DNA from: Crenarchaeota archaeon SCGC AAA471-B05
GTDB taxonomy: Archaea > Thermoproteota > Thermoprotei > Gearchaeales > Gearchaeaceae
Length of the DNA stretch: 9,990 nt
Direction of reading: 5' to 3'
Assembly (NCBI GenBank): GCA_000380705.1
Contig: AQYM01000025.1
Span: forward strand, 62,644-72,633
A model generated the notes under the pieces. The model did no database searches. It was not told the origin of the DNA and was given only the letters and a program-made list of their open reading frames with translations. Shown here one piece after another: positions 1-7,058 of the stretch; within the stretch, counting starts at the first letter, position 1; every line of letters begins with the position of its first letter. Made by a program: the position numbers and the translations under genes.

Positions 1-873
1 AATCCCATTGTAACTTCCTATATCCATTAGATCCCAAACACCCATCATGCTTTCAAATGTATTATATAAATAAAGATCAGGTAAGCCTAACGCATGACCG
101 AATTCATGAACAAAGACGCCAAGAAAATCAAATTGAGAAAGCACGCTTATAGATAAATAAACCTTTCCATCGTTTGTGTATATAGCCCATTCTCCTATAC
201 TTGAAAAACTCCATATGTCATCCTTTCTATGTGTTATAGCTTCATCTTCACCTGCGTGAATTATAATAATTCTTTGAAATGTATTGAAATTAACGTAATT
301 ATCTACTTTGCGTATTATCTCATCCAAAAATTCTGATCTATAACAATCAACAAAATTCCCGCATGAGCTTCCGTAATAATAAGAAGGCCTGTTCATTAAA
401 ACTGTATCATTATAAATTGAGAAATTTAAATATGTTTGATTGAAGGAAACTTCGCGGTAATACTTGTCCATCTTATTTAGTAATTCATAAATTTCATCGT
501 TTGTTTTTTTAAATTTAATATCAGGAAATTCTACTTTTATAACAAGTATTTTTTGTTCACCTATGGCTGGATGTTTTAAAGGAACTATAAACTTAGGATA
601 ATGAGAAATTGCATTTTGGTCTATAATTTGATTTATTATAAAAGAATGATCGTTTAATATACCTAAAGCTTTAATATATTTTATATTTTTTAAATCTAGA
701 TTTGATTCTATTCTTATTATTTTATTATCTAAATTTATAAAGTATTCTTTTTTATCACTTATAATAACATTTAATTCTCCTTCAAAATATTTTTCACTTT
801 TAGCGTTAACATTTTGAAAACTAATGATTAAAAGAGATATTAAAAATAAAATAATAAATATTATTTTTTTCAT
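1..873 (-). CDS. Secreted M6-family zinc metalloprotease, N-terminal part (C-terminus beyond window)
   Basis: I translated this by hand from an ATG at 873; the frame stays open for 291 codons to the window edge, so the C-terminus is missing. Residues 1-24 form a signal peptide or anchor (MKK, a long Ile/Leu/Phe stretch, then polar residues). The zinc site is HEFGHALGLPDLY at 256-268: H256 and H260 as ligands, E257 as catalytic base, and D266 the likely third ligand as in immune-inhibitor-A-like M6 peptidases. WDLMDIGSYNG at 280-290 fits the M6 Met-turn. YYREVSFNQTYLNFSI (138-153) and IIIHAGEDE (203-211) also resemble M6 proteins. C171 and C177 could form a disulfide. The protein presumably degrades proteins outside the membrane. 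The start overlaps the upstream phosphoesterase stop by four bases (ATGA), so it is the last visible gene of an operon with that gene and a PEBP-like gene. Family assignment is firm; the substrate is unknown. Confidence 0.88.
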   Translation of the reverse strand, partial: MKKIIFIILFLISLLIISFQNVNAKSEKYFEGELNVIISDKKEYFINLDNKIIRIESNLDLKNIKYIKALGILNDHSFIINQIIDQNAISHYPKFIVPLKHPAIGEQKILVIKVEFPDIKFKKTNDEIYELLNKMDKYYREVSFNQTYLNFSIYNDTVLMNRPSYYYGSSCGNFVDCYRSEFLDEIIRKVDNYVNFNTFQRIIIIHAGEDEAITHRKDDIWSFSSIGEWAIYTNDGKVYLSISVLSQFDFLGVFVHEFGHALGLPDLYLYNTFESMMGVWDLMDIGSYNGI

Positions 874-1634
874 ATTTTTCTTAAAAATTTAATTTTAGGA
901 AAAGCTAAAATTTCATAATCGACAACTATTGGAATCATTTCATCAATATCTATAATCTTTAAAAAGGGAGATAACAGTTCTTCCTTAGGTATTAAGTTTA
1001 TTTCAGTGCCTTGAGCATAATAAGAAATTGCAGGTAAAACCAATACTTTTTTATTCTTATATTTTCCATAGAGGAAACATTTAACCTTAATTTTTGCACC
1101 TACTTCATTATAAAGTGCTATTGAAGGATGTTCATGAGCAAGGATCAAAAATTCAGATTTTCTTATCAAATCTTCGTCTGGAATTTCTTCTCCATGAAAC
1201 ATTAAATAATTTTCCATAATTAATTCTTGACGATAAACTTTTAAATTTAAAGATTTAGCGAAACCATCTACATAGTTATCATGATTTCCCTTGATTAAAA
1301 TCATCTCTATTTCTTTTTTAAATATGTTATTTCTTACGTAATATACAAAGTTAAATAGTTCATCGATTTCTTCTTGATCGATTTCATCAAACTCATTTTT
1401 TATATCACCAAGAATTATCATTCTTTGTATATTATCATTCCCTATTTTTTTAACAGATGTTTCAATTTGCTTAAGGATGTTAATCAAATTTAATTTAGGC
1501 AAATACACTCCTTCCTTAGCAGAAACTCCTTCAAAACCTAAATGTAAATCACCCATAACTAAGGCATTAAGACTTTTTATGAAAACTAAATAGCATCCTT
1601 CAATAAACCTTAAGTCTTTTAATTCATCTTCCAT
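870..1634 (-). CDS. Calcineurin-like metallophosphoesterase, COG1407 / SbcD-related archaeal type
   Basis: A 254-residue protein from the ATG at 1634. All five metallophosphoesterase motifs are visible, numbered here from an alternative ATG at 1655, seven codons upstream: GDLHLG (D36, H38), GD (83-84), GNHD (123-126), HG (154-155) and HEH (174-176). This arrangement and length match COG1407 proteins (SbcD-related; in bacteria the PdeM-like Mn-dependent phosphodiesterase/DNA endonuclease linked to DNA-repair operons). Two metal ions in the active site are expected, and the protein should be cytoplasmic because it lacks a signal peptide. I prefer 1634 because COG1407 proteins start shortly before the first motif, and because it gives an 11-base overlap with the upstream stop (ATG-N5-TGA), the same geometry seen at 9908-9918. 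Starting at 1655 would give 261 residues and a 32-base overlap. The real substrate (nucleic acid or another phosphodiester) cannot be read from the sequence. Confidence 0.88.
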   Translation of the reverse strand: MEDELKDLRFIEGCYLVFIKSLNALVMGDLHLGFEGVSAKEGVYLPKLNLINILKQIETSVKKIGNDNIQRMIILGDIKNEFDEIDQEEIDELFNFVYYVRNNIFKKEIEMILIKGNHDNYVDGFAKSLNLKVYRQELIMENYLMFHGEEIPDEDLIRKSEFLILAHEHPSIALYNEVGAKIKVKCFLYGKYKNKKVLVLPAISYYAQGTEINLIPKEELLSPFLKIIDIDEMIPIVVDYEILAFPKIKFLRKI

Positions 1635-2193
1635 AAGTAGCAACGAATTCACCATATGCTATAACATGATTATTAATTTTATTAATAACTTCTTCAACTC
1701 TTGCTCCTTCTGGCAATCCTGTGTAAGTATCTAAAGCATATATTCTGAAAATATATCTATGTTTCCCAATACTGGGACAGGGCCCATTGTAACCTATTTT
1801 ACCAAAATCGTTAAATCCTTGCTTAGCAAAGTATAGCTTAGCTTCTTTAGGTACATTTTCAGGAATTTGATTTATAAAAGAAGGTATATCATAAATTAAC
1901 CAATGGATAAAATTTTTCTTTGGAGCATCAATATCAAATACAATTATTACAAAACTTACAGAATTTATTGGATAATTTCTCCATTTTAGAGGAGGTGAAA
2001 TATCCTCTCCATAACATGTATATTTGATGGGAATTTCATCATAAATTGATTGGCTAAAAAATTCAATAGTTTTACTTAAACCTTGTATAGGTTGATCCAA
2101 CAAAGTAATCGATGTTGAAGAAAAATAATAATGTATTATTGAAAGAATTATGAGAATTACTATAACGATAGTTACTACTACTTTCTTTTTCAC
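1624..2193 (-). CDS. Membrane-anchored PEBP / YbhB-YbcL family protein
   Basis: A 189-residue protein starting with GTG at 2193. Residues 5-23 are a hydrophobic anchor or signal segment, so the domain probably sits outside the membrane. The rest is a complete phosphatidylethanolamine-binding-protein fold of the bacterial/archaeal YbhB type: YTCYGEDISPPLKW (58-71), DIDAP (87-91, the family DPDAP motif with I for P), HW (97-98), GFNDFGKIGYNGPCP (126-140) and GKHRY (143-147). These build the small anion-binding pocket. Family members bind phospholipid head groups or inhibit proteases; Sulfolobus solfataricus has a secreted PEBP serine-protease inhibitor. It is the first gene of a unit with a phosphoesterase and an M6 protease, so a protease-inhibitor or surface role is possible but inferred. 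Its start lies about 27 bases from a TATA-like stretch, fitting a leaderless transcript. Confidence 0.88.
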   Translation of the reverse strand: MKKKVVVTIVIVILIILSIIHYYFSSTSITLLDQPIQGLSKTIEFFSQSIYDEIPIKYTCYGEDISPPLKWRNYPINSVSFVIIVFDIDAPKKNFIHWLIYDIPSFINQIPENVPKEAKLYFAKQGFNDFGKIGYNGPCPSIGKHRYIFRIYALDTYTGLPEGARVEEVINKINNHVIAYGEFVATYGR

Positions 2194-2227
2194 AATAAAT
2201 AAATGATAGAAAGAGAATTTTTATTTT
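2194..2227. promoter_or_regulatory. Divergent promoter region with two overlapping TATA-like boxes
   Basis: These 34 bases are all that separates the minus-strand PEBP gene from the plus-strand membrane-protein gene. ATAAATAAAT at 2195-2204 is centred about 28 bases before the plus-strand ATG at 2228. On the other strand TAAAATAAAAATTC (2213-2226) is centred about 27 bases before the GTG at 2193. Both spacings suit archaeal TATA boxes firing leaderless mRNAs. No Shine-Dalgarno is visible for either gene. The whole region is AT-rich, so TATA-like strings arise easily; confidence is moderate. Confidence 0.4.
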
Positions 2228-2989
2228 ATGGTAAAATGTTTCCTATTAGTCTTAATATTAATGTTAAATTTTAACGTTCAATTCGAAATAAATGAAGGAA
2301 ATTACTTTTTATATTATTCAAAGGTTAATAATTTACGAATACTTTTTAATAATAAAACAGTTGTTAACTTGGTTGATTCAGAAATATATTTTAAGTTAAC
2401 ATTAAATAAAAATGAAAATATTAAGATAGAAATGGAAATAAATTCAAAAAATAAAACTATAAATTTATCAAATATTCTAAAGATAAATAAAGAGAATTAC
2501 ATGCTCAGCTTTACCAATGGAAGTAGAATAGGAATAACTCTTATGCTTTTAAAACAAAATTTAAAGGAAATTAAAACGATAATAGGCGTTGGATTATATG
2601 ATCAATTTACAATTAACGTTTTATCTTCACAAACTAAAAGATTGGATAAATTCGGATATCAAAAAATAGTTACCGTAACAGTTTCTTCGAGTTCTGTGTT
2701 GTTATATGAGTTATTTGGAATATCAGGATATCCTAGGTTGGCTGAATACGATGAAGATACAGGTATATTAATTTATGCAGACAGTTATTTTATAGAACCT
2801 GCATTTTTTTCTTTAGGAATTGTTACTTTTAGTGGAGAATTGAAACTTATAGAAACAAATTCGAATTTGGGTCCAAGCAATGATTTTTATTTCTTTATAG
2901 AAAACTTTCATTTAATAATTATTATAGTCATTGTAATAATCTCTTTAATTTTTATAATGAAATTTTTTAAGAAGAAATTTTTAAGTTGA
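2228..2989 (+). CDS. Unrecognised exported membrane protein with a C-terminal anchor
   Basis: A 253-residue protein I do not recognise. Residues 1-17 are a short hydrophobic signal-like segment. Residues 228-244 are a strongly hydrophobic Ile/Val-rich helix followed by a basic tail (KFFKKK), the layout of a single-pass protein with most of its mass outside the cell. The ectodomain looks beta-rich (alternating hydrophobic and polar residues, TVTVSSSS at 149-156) and has four N-glycosylation sequons at N42, N75, N79 and N97, as expected for an archaeal surface protein. EYDEDTGILIYAD (173-185) resembles the Y-D-x-x-T-G-I-L turn that recurs in archaeal surface-layer-type hypothetical proteins. 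It is the only plus-strand gene here. Its last 23 bases overlap the 3' end of the convergent helicase gene. The function is unknown; membrane topology is the part I trust. Confidence 0.8.
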   Translation: MVKCFLLVLILMLNFNVQFEINEGNYFLYYSKVNNLRILFNNKTVVNLVDSEIYFKLTLNKNENIKIEMEINSKNKTINLSNILKINKENYMLSFTNGSRIGITLMLLKQNLKEIKTIIGVGLYDQFTINVLSSQTKRLDKFGYQKIVTVTVSSSSVLLYELFGISGYPRLAEYDEDTGILIYADSYFIEPAFFSLGIVTFSGELKLIETNSNLGPSNDFYFFIENFHLIIIIVIVIISLIFIMKFFKKKFLS

Positions 2990-5615
2990 TAACTTCTTCT
3001 TTACTTAAGCCAATTTTCTTTAATATAGCTGCATGTAAATCTCTTAACCTTTTTCTTCTATCTTTTATTAAAACTATGTCGGCTTCACCGAAGGTAATTA
3101 ATATATGGGAAAACGGAGAAGGTAAAGGTGTCTTTATAAATTCAACTTCTATTTCCTTTGTTTTTATTTTATCTAAAATGATTTTAGCCTTTGGCAAATC
3201 CATTACATCTTCAAGAATTTCTCTATATGTTTCTTCTATTATAGGAAAATTGGGGTCTATTTCTTCACATGCTTCTAAAAGTATTTGTGAATTTATCTGT
3301 TGTTTACTTACACTTATTTTATGTCCTTTATAATTCCTTAAAACTAGGAAACTTCTTGTAGAATTATGTCTGAATTTTCTTTTCATAAGTTCAGTATATT
3401 TTATATATTCTCTAAGAATTCCATCTATATTTTCATTTAAAATTATTTCAAAGATTTCATTCATCGTCCTTTTATTTATTTTTGAATAAACTTCCTCAGG
3501 AAGAATTAAAACAAAACCATTATCGTGAACCATTGTAGCAACATCTACTTCATACTTTTTAGCTATTGTTATAGCAAAAATTCTAGAAAGAGCATCGTTC
3601 GTTCTTCTACCATATAATGCATGGAATATTAACATTTTTCTTCCTTCCAAATCCTCTGTTTTTTCTATTAATAATAATTTATCGTTGGGAATAATTTTAC
3701 AGAATAAATACTGTTCTATAAAATATGAACGCATTGCTTTCTTAGAATTCTCATCTGTAGGAAGTTCATTTAATATATCATAAAAATCTTCATTGTTCTT
3801 TAATCTTTCATAAATTCTTCTTCTTAATTCTCCTATTCTTAAAGCTAAATCAAAGTTCAAAGGTAATTGTTCTGAAAACCAAGGAGGAATAGTGGGTGCT
3901 TCGTTTTCGGTTCTTTCAACATAGCATCTCATCCCTTTGGCATAACTAAATTTATAAGTTTTACCTCCTAAAACAAATATATCTCCTTTTTTTAATCTCA
4001 TCAAAAATTCTTCTTCAATATTTCCTATCCATTTCTTTTCAGGTAAAAGGAAAACATCTACAGAAACTTCATCAGGTATAGTACCAATATTAAGCATATA
4101 TATCGTTCTAACATATTTTCCTCTTTTACCAAACATCATTTCCGATTCATCAAACCATATTTTGCCATAAACTTTTCTATCCTTAAGTTCAACATAATGA
4201 CCTGCTAAATATTTTAATACCTTTATAAAAGATTCCTTTGGTAAACCTTTATAAGGATATGCCCTTTTAATTAAATTAAAGGCCTCATCTACATTCCATT
4301 TTTTGTTTATAGCCATACCTACAATATGCTGTGCCAAAACATCTAAACAATTCTTAGGCATATGGAAACTATCAAGCATCCTTTTCTTTGCATAATATAA
4401 CATAACAGAGCATTCAACAAGATCGTCCCTGTTCATAACGATTATTCTACCAACTGAAATATCCCCAAATTTATGTCCACTTCTTCCAATTCTTTGAATA
4501 GCCCTTGTTATGGATTTTGGAGAGCCAAGCTGAACAACAGTACTTATATAACCTATATCTATTCCCAATTCTAGACTAGTGGAACATACCACTGCTTTCA
4601 ATAGTCCTTTTTTTAACCTATCTTCCACATCTAATCTTACTATTCTAGAAAGAGATCCGTGATGGGCAGCTACATCTTCATCTGTATAATTAAATTTCTT
4701 CTTTAAGTTAAATACTACTCTTTCAGTTCCACTCCTTGTATTTGTAAATATTAAAGTAGTTTTGTTTTCTTCGATAATTTTATGAAGCAGTTCATAAGTT
4801 CTTTTTTCTATTTCTTCATCGCTTGTATAAATCAGATCATCTACTGGAGATAAAACTTTTAAATCGTATTGTTTTTCCCATGAAACATCGACTATCCAAC
4901 AATCCCTAAATTCGCCTTTATCATTTAAACCTACCAAAAATTTTGCAGCCTCTTCAATAGGATATAACGTAGCTCCTAGACCTATTCTTATGAATTCTTT
5001 ATTACATAAATCCCTTAATCTTTCCAAAGATAATGATAAATGAATACCTCTTTTATTGTTAGCCAATTCATGGATCTCATCTACTACAACATATTCTACG
5101 TTTTTAATTTTTTCAGAGAATTTAGGAGAATTTAAAATTATTGCCAAACTTTCAGGAGTTGTAACCAAAATATGCGGGGGTTTTCTCAACTGTCTTTGCT
5201 TTTCATAAGGCGTAACGTCACCAGTCCTTACTGCTACACGTATTTCTTTTATTTCCTTCCCTTCTTTTCTAATCATTTCAGAAATTTCCTTCAAAGGTAC
5301 CTCTAAATTTTTATATATATCGTTGTTTAAAGCCTTCAAAGGTGAAACATATATACAGTAAACTTCATCTTTCAGCTCATTTTTTAAAGCTATATCAAAT
5401 AATTTACTAATTATAACCAAGAAGGCGCTGAGTGTTTTTCCTGAACCTGTAGGAGCTGTTATTAGTAAATTCTTTCCTTCAGAAATTAACTTAAAGGAAT
5501 AATATTGAGGAGGAGTTAATTCCTTAAAATTTGATTCAAACCATTTTCTAACGTAAGGATTCAAACATGATAAACTCTCTTCTTTTGTAAAAGGTCTTAA
5601 AGGATAATAAAACAT
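2967..5615 (-). CDS. lhr: Lhr-family superfamily 2 helicase, aLhr2-like
   Basis: An 882-residue ATP-dependent nucleic-acid helicase from the ATG at 5615; a TTG two codons upstream (5621, 884 residues, used for numbering) is also open. RecA domain 1 carries motif I APTGSGKT (56-63), Ia VSPLKALNN (92-100), Ib TPESL (155-159), II DEIH (181-184) and motif III GLGAT (214-218), where GLSAT is usual. RecA domain 2 carries IFTNTRS (291-297), ELGIDIG (351-357) and QRIGRSGH (376-383). A winged-helix region follows (about 410-490), then the DEAD/H-associated Lhr domain with GRRTNDALSR (671-680) and TPLPSPFSHILI (831-842). Length and layout match the Lhr core. The PIEEAAKFL sequence after motif III and the PSPFSH block point to aLhr2 rather than aLhr1, which is my inference. 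Lhr enzymes translocate 3'-5' on single strands and act in DNA repair or RNA processing. The TATA box 26-30 bases upstream favours the 5615 start. Confidence 0.92.
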   Translation of the reverse strand: MFYYPLRPFTKEESLSCLNPYVRKWFESNFKELTPPQYYSFKLISEGKNLLITAPTGSGKTLSAFLVIISKLFDIALKNELKDEVYCIYVSPLKALNNDIYKNLEVPLKEISEMIRKEGKEIKEIRVAVRTGDVTPYEKQRQLRKPPHILVTTPESLAIILNSPKFSEKIKNVEYVVVDEIHELANNKRGIHLSLSLERLRDLCNKEFIRIGLGATLYPIEEAAKFLVGLNDKGEFRDCWIVDVSWEKQYDLKVLSPVDDLIYTSDEEIEKRTYELLHKIIEENKTTLIFTNTRSGTERVVFNLKKKFNYTDEDVAAHHGSLSRIVRLDVEDRLKKGLLKAVVCSTSLELGIDIGYISTVVQLGSPKSITRAIQRIGRSGHKFGDISVGRIIVMNRDDLVECSVMLYYAKKRMLDSFHMPKNCLDVLAQHIVGMAINKKWNVDEAFNLIKRAYPYKGLPKESFIKVLKYLAGHYVELKDRKVYGKIWFDESEMMFGKRGKYVRTIYMLNIGTIPDEVSVDVFLLPEKKWIGNIEEEFLMRLKKGDIFVLGGKTYKFSYAKGMRCYVERTENEAPTIPPWFSEQLPLNFDLALRIGELRRRIYERLKNNEDFYDILNELPTDENSKKAMRSYFIEQYLFCKIIPNDKLLLIEKTEDLEGRKMLIFHALYGRRTNDALSRIFAITIAKKYEVDVATMVHDNGFVLILPEEVYSKINKRTMNEIFEIILNENIDGILREYIKYTELMKRKFRHNSTRSFLVLRNYKGHKISVSKQQINSQILLEACEEIDPNFPIIEETYREILEDVMDLPKAKIILDKIKTKEIEVEFIKTPLPSPFSHILITFGEADIVLIKDRRKRLRDLHAAILKKIGLSKEEVINLKISS

Positions 5616-5638
5616 TACCAATTATAGTTTTTGAAAAA

Positions 5639-5656
5639 GATTTTTAAAGTTTTCTG
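5639..5656 (-). promoter_or_regulatory. TATA box/BRE-like promoter of the aLhr2-like helicase
   Basis: Read on the minus strand, GAAAACTTTAAAAATC combines a purine-rich BRE-like stretch with TTTAAAAA (about 5641-5648). Its centre lies roughly 30 bases before the ATG at 5615, so transcription would start at or next to that codon. This is the usual archaeal leaderless geometry and argues for ATG 5615 over TTG 5621. It was read by eye only. Confidence 0.5.
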
Positions 5657-5684
5657 TTGAAAAAACAATTATTCCTATAGAATA

Positions 5685-5724
5685 CATTAAGAAAATAACA
5701 GGATGGCCGCAGCCAGGTCATCAA
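5685..5724 (-). terminator. GC-rich hairpin after the HTH gene, possible terminator or small structured RNA
   Basis: About 25 bases past the HTH stop, in a very AT-rich gap, 5701-5719 is strikingly GC-rich. TGGC at 5704-5707 pairs with GCCA at 5712-5715 around a four-base loop. On the minus strand the hairpin is followed by TCCTGTTATTTTCTT, a T-rich run compatible with transcription termination of the KaiC/HTH operon. TTGATGA (5724-5718, minus) resembles an archaeal C box, but no D box was found nearby. Terminator is my preferred reading; the rest of the 5622-5739 gap is the helicase promoter. Confidence 0.35.
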
Positions 5725-5739
5725 CGATAAACTCTAGAT

Positions 5740-6174
5740 CTATATGCTGTTAAACAAGTCATTAAGCATTTTCTTAATCTTCTCAAGTTTTCCTTTTAAC
5801 TCTTCGTTTTCTTTCTTAACTTTATTTAATTCTTCAGAAATGGGTTCAGGAATCTCAATCTTAAATCCTTCTTTGGAAATCGTTTCATAAGTTTTAATTA
5901 TAATTTCTCCAGCTTTAGAATCTCCTTTTACATGTCTTCTTACAGTAGCTTCAGTTACACCTAATTCTTCAGCTATTTTAGATATAGATACGCCAGCTTT
6001 GCTTCTCGCAAATGATGCAGCAGCTATATACAATGAATCAACCCAAGTTAATCTTTCATGGGGATCTTTAATAATTTGCAATGTTTCAGGTGAAAATAAA
6101 GCCATTGTAATTAACGCAGATTCCAATTTTCTTATATCTTCCTTACCTATAGGCTTTAAAGGTATCTCTGACAT
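5740..6174 (-). CDS. Small HTH regulator-like partner of the KaiC-type ATPase
   Basis: A 144-residue cytoplasmic protein. Residues 61-82 (GVSISKIAEELGVTEATVRRHV) form a clear helix-turn-helix of the type used to read DNA. The helical stretch before it (35-58, RLTWVDSLYIAAASFARSK) completes the roughly 70-residue domain described as a putative regulatory domain found next to KaiC-type genes in crenarchaea (near-KaiC family). Residues 112-142 are a Lys/Glu-rich coiled coil, probably for dimerisation or for contacting a partner. Its ATG shares one base with the stop of the KaiC-like gene (TAATG), so the two are almost surely translated together and probably work together. It may regulate its own operon, since an inverted repeat sits upstream of the operon's TATA box; that is inference. 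DNA binding has not been shown by anything in the window itself. Confidence 0.83.
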   Translation of the reverse strand: MSEIPLKPIGKEDIRKLESALITMALFSPETLQIIKDPHERLTWVDSLYIAAASFARSKAGVSISKIAEELGVTEATVRRHVKGDSKAGEIIIKTYETISKEGFKIEIPEPISEELNKVKKENEELKGKLEKIKKMLNDLFNSI

Positions 6175-7016
6175 TACTCTTCAATCTCCGTCCTTGCTAC
6201 TTTAACATATTCCTTAACTTCTTGTACAGCTTTTTTCATTTCTTCAATTTCTTGGCTAGGCAAACTTTCTATCCTAACATTAAACGTTGAAAGCTTAATA
6301 TACTTATCCCATTGTATTATAATTCCTGAATCGGTTATTTCCAAAGGATGTCTAACCATTGATATTTTACTATCCCTCATTTTCCAAACGATTATTGATC
6401 TATACATTTTACCCTCATATTCATCTAAATCCAATCTAATTATTCCATCTACAGCATGCTCAACTCCAGGTCCTCCGAAACCTCTTTCTCCTACAGATAC
6501 TTGACTTACAAAAAATGCAGTACTCCCTAAACCTGAAATAACTCTTTTTAAAGACATTATAGTGTGTCTAGCCATGGCTGGCTTAGTTAAGTACAAAGTG
6601 CTTACAGAATCTATAGAAATACGTGAAGCATTAATTTCTTTTATAGCTTGTCTTAAAACATCGACTAATTCATGAACGTCATCCACCTGTTTTACTACGT
6701 ATTTTTCTTTTTGGGCTGAAGCTCCTATTCCTCCTGTAAAGGCATCAATAATAGCGAATCTACCTTCCTTTTCATACTTTGAAACATCCCATCCAAAATG
6801 TTTAAAGCTTCTCCTAACCGCTACAGGATGCTCCTCAAGTGCTACAAAAATTGCAGATTCTCCTTTCAAAAGGCCGTTATATAAAAATTGTTTAGCTAAA
6901 ATAGATTTACCAGTACCAGGTCCTCCTGATAATAACACAATATTTCTTTCAGGAATTCCTCCGTATAATATCTCATCTAAACCAGGCACATATGTTCTTA
7001 CTCTTGGAACACTCAT
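6174..7016 (-). CDS. Single-domain KaiC-like / RadA-paralogue RecA-fold ATPase
   Basis: A 280-residue archaeal RecA-superfamily ATPase with one KaiC domain. It starts with the typical V-P-G-L-D-E-I-L-Y-G-G segment (10-20). Walker A is GGPGTGKS (31-38), the catalytic glutamates are E61-E62 in FVALEEH, and Walker B is ISIDS (133-137). SQVS (171-174), EHAVDGIIRLD (186-196) and WKMRDSKISMVRHPLEIT (211-228) are the conserved later blocks. The closest described relatives are archaeal RadA paralogues (aRadC / Sso2452 type), single-domain proteins that bind single-stranded DNA and modulate RadA recombinase; a signalling role like other KaiC proteins is the alternative. Residues 255-280 form a charged helical tail that could pair with the coiled coil of the HTH protein. 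It has its own TATA box and a short leader, and is richer in G+C than the helicase genes on either side. Confidence 0.88.
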   Translation of the reverse strand: MSVPRVRTYVPGLDEILYGGIPERNIVLLSGGPGTGKSILAKQFLYNGLLKGESAIFVALEEHPVAVRRSFKHFGWDVSKYEKEGRFAIIDAFTGGIGASAQKEKYVVKQVDDVHELVDVLRQAIKEINASRISIDSVSTLYLTKPAMARHTIMSLKRVISGLGSTAFFVSQVSVGERGFGGPGVEHAVDGIIRLDLDEYEGKMYRSIIVWKMRDSKISMVRHPLEITDSGIIIQWDKYIKLSTFNVRIESLPSQEIEEMKKAVQEVKEYVKVARTEIEE

Positions 7017-7039
7017 ATAGAAATATTATTCATATTTTT

Positions 7040-7058
7040 AAATATTTAAATTTCCCTT
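7040..7058 (-). promoter_or_regulatory. BRE/TATA promoter of the KaiC-like operon
   Basis: Read on the minus strand, AAGGGAAATTTAAATATTT gives a purine-rich BRE followed by TTTAAATA. Its centre is about 32 bases before the ATG at 7016, so the mRNA would start only a few bases ahead of the gene. No Shine-Dalgarno is present. The clear BRE makes this the best-looking promoter in the window. Confidence 0.55.

Noticed and set aside
2986..3333. Plus-strand open frame of 115 codons inside the aLhr2-like helicase gene
   Set aside because: It lies wholly antisense to a strongly conserved helicase coding region, has no promoter, and its Ser/Ile-rich product looks like a mirror of the real gene.
5698..5740. 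C/D-box guide RNA or tRNA fragment in the GC-rich islet
   Set aside because: Only one C-box-like heptamer is present, no CTGA D box lies at a suitable distance on either strand, and no tRNA cloverleaf or T-loop sequence can be built.
5999..6205. Plus-strand open frame of 68 codons across the HTH/KaiC junction
   Set aside because: It is antisense to two well-supported coupled genes and its product has no recognisable feature.
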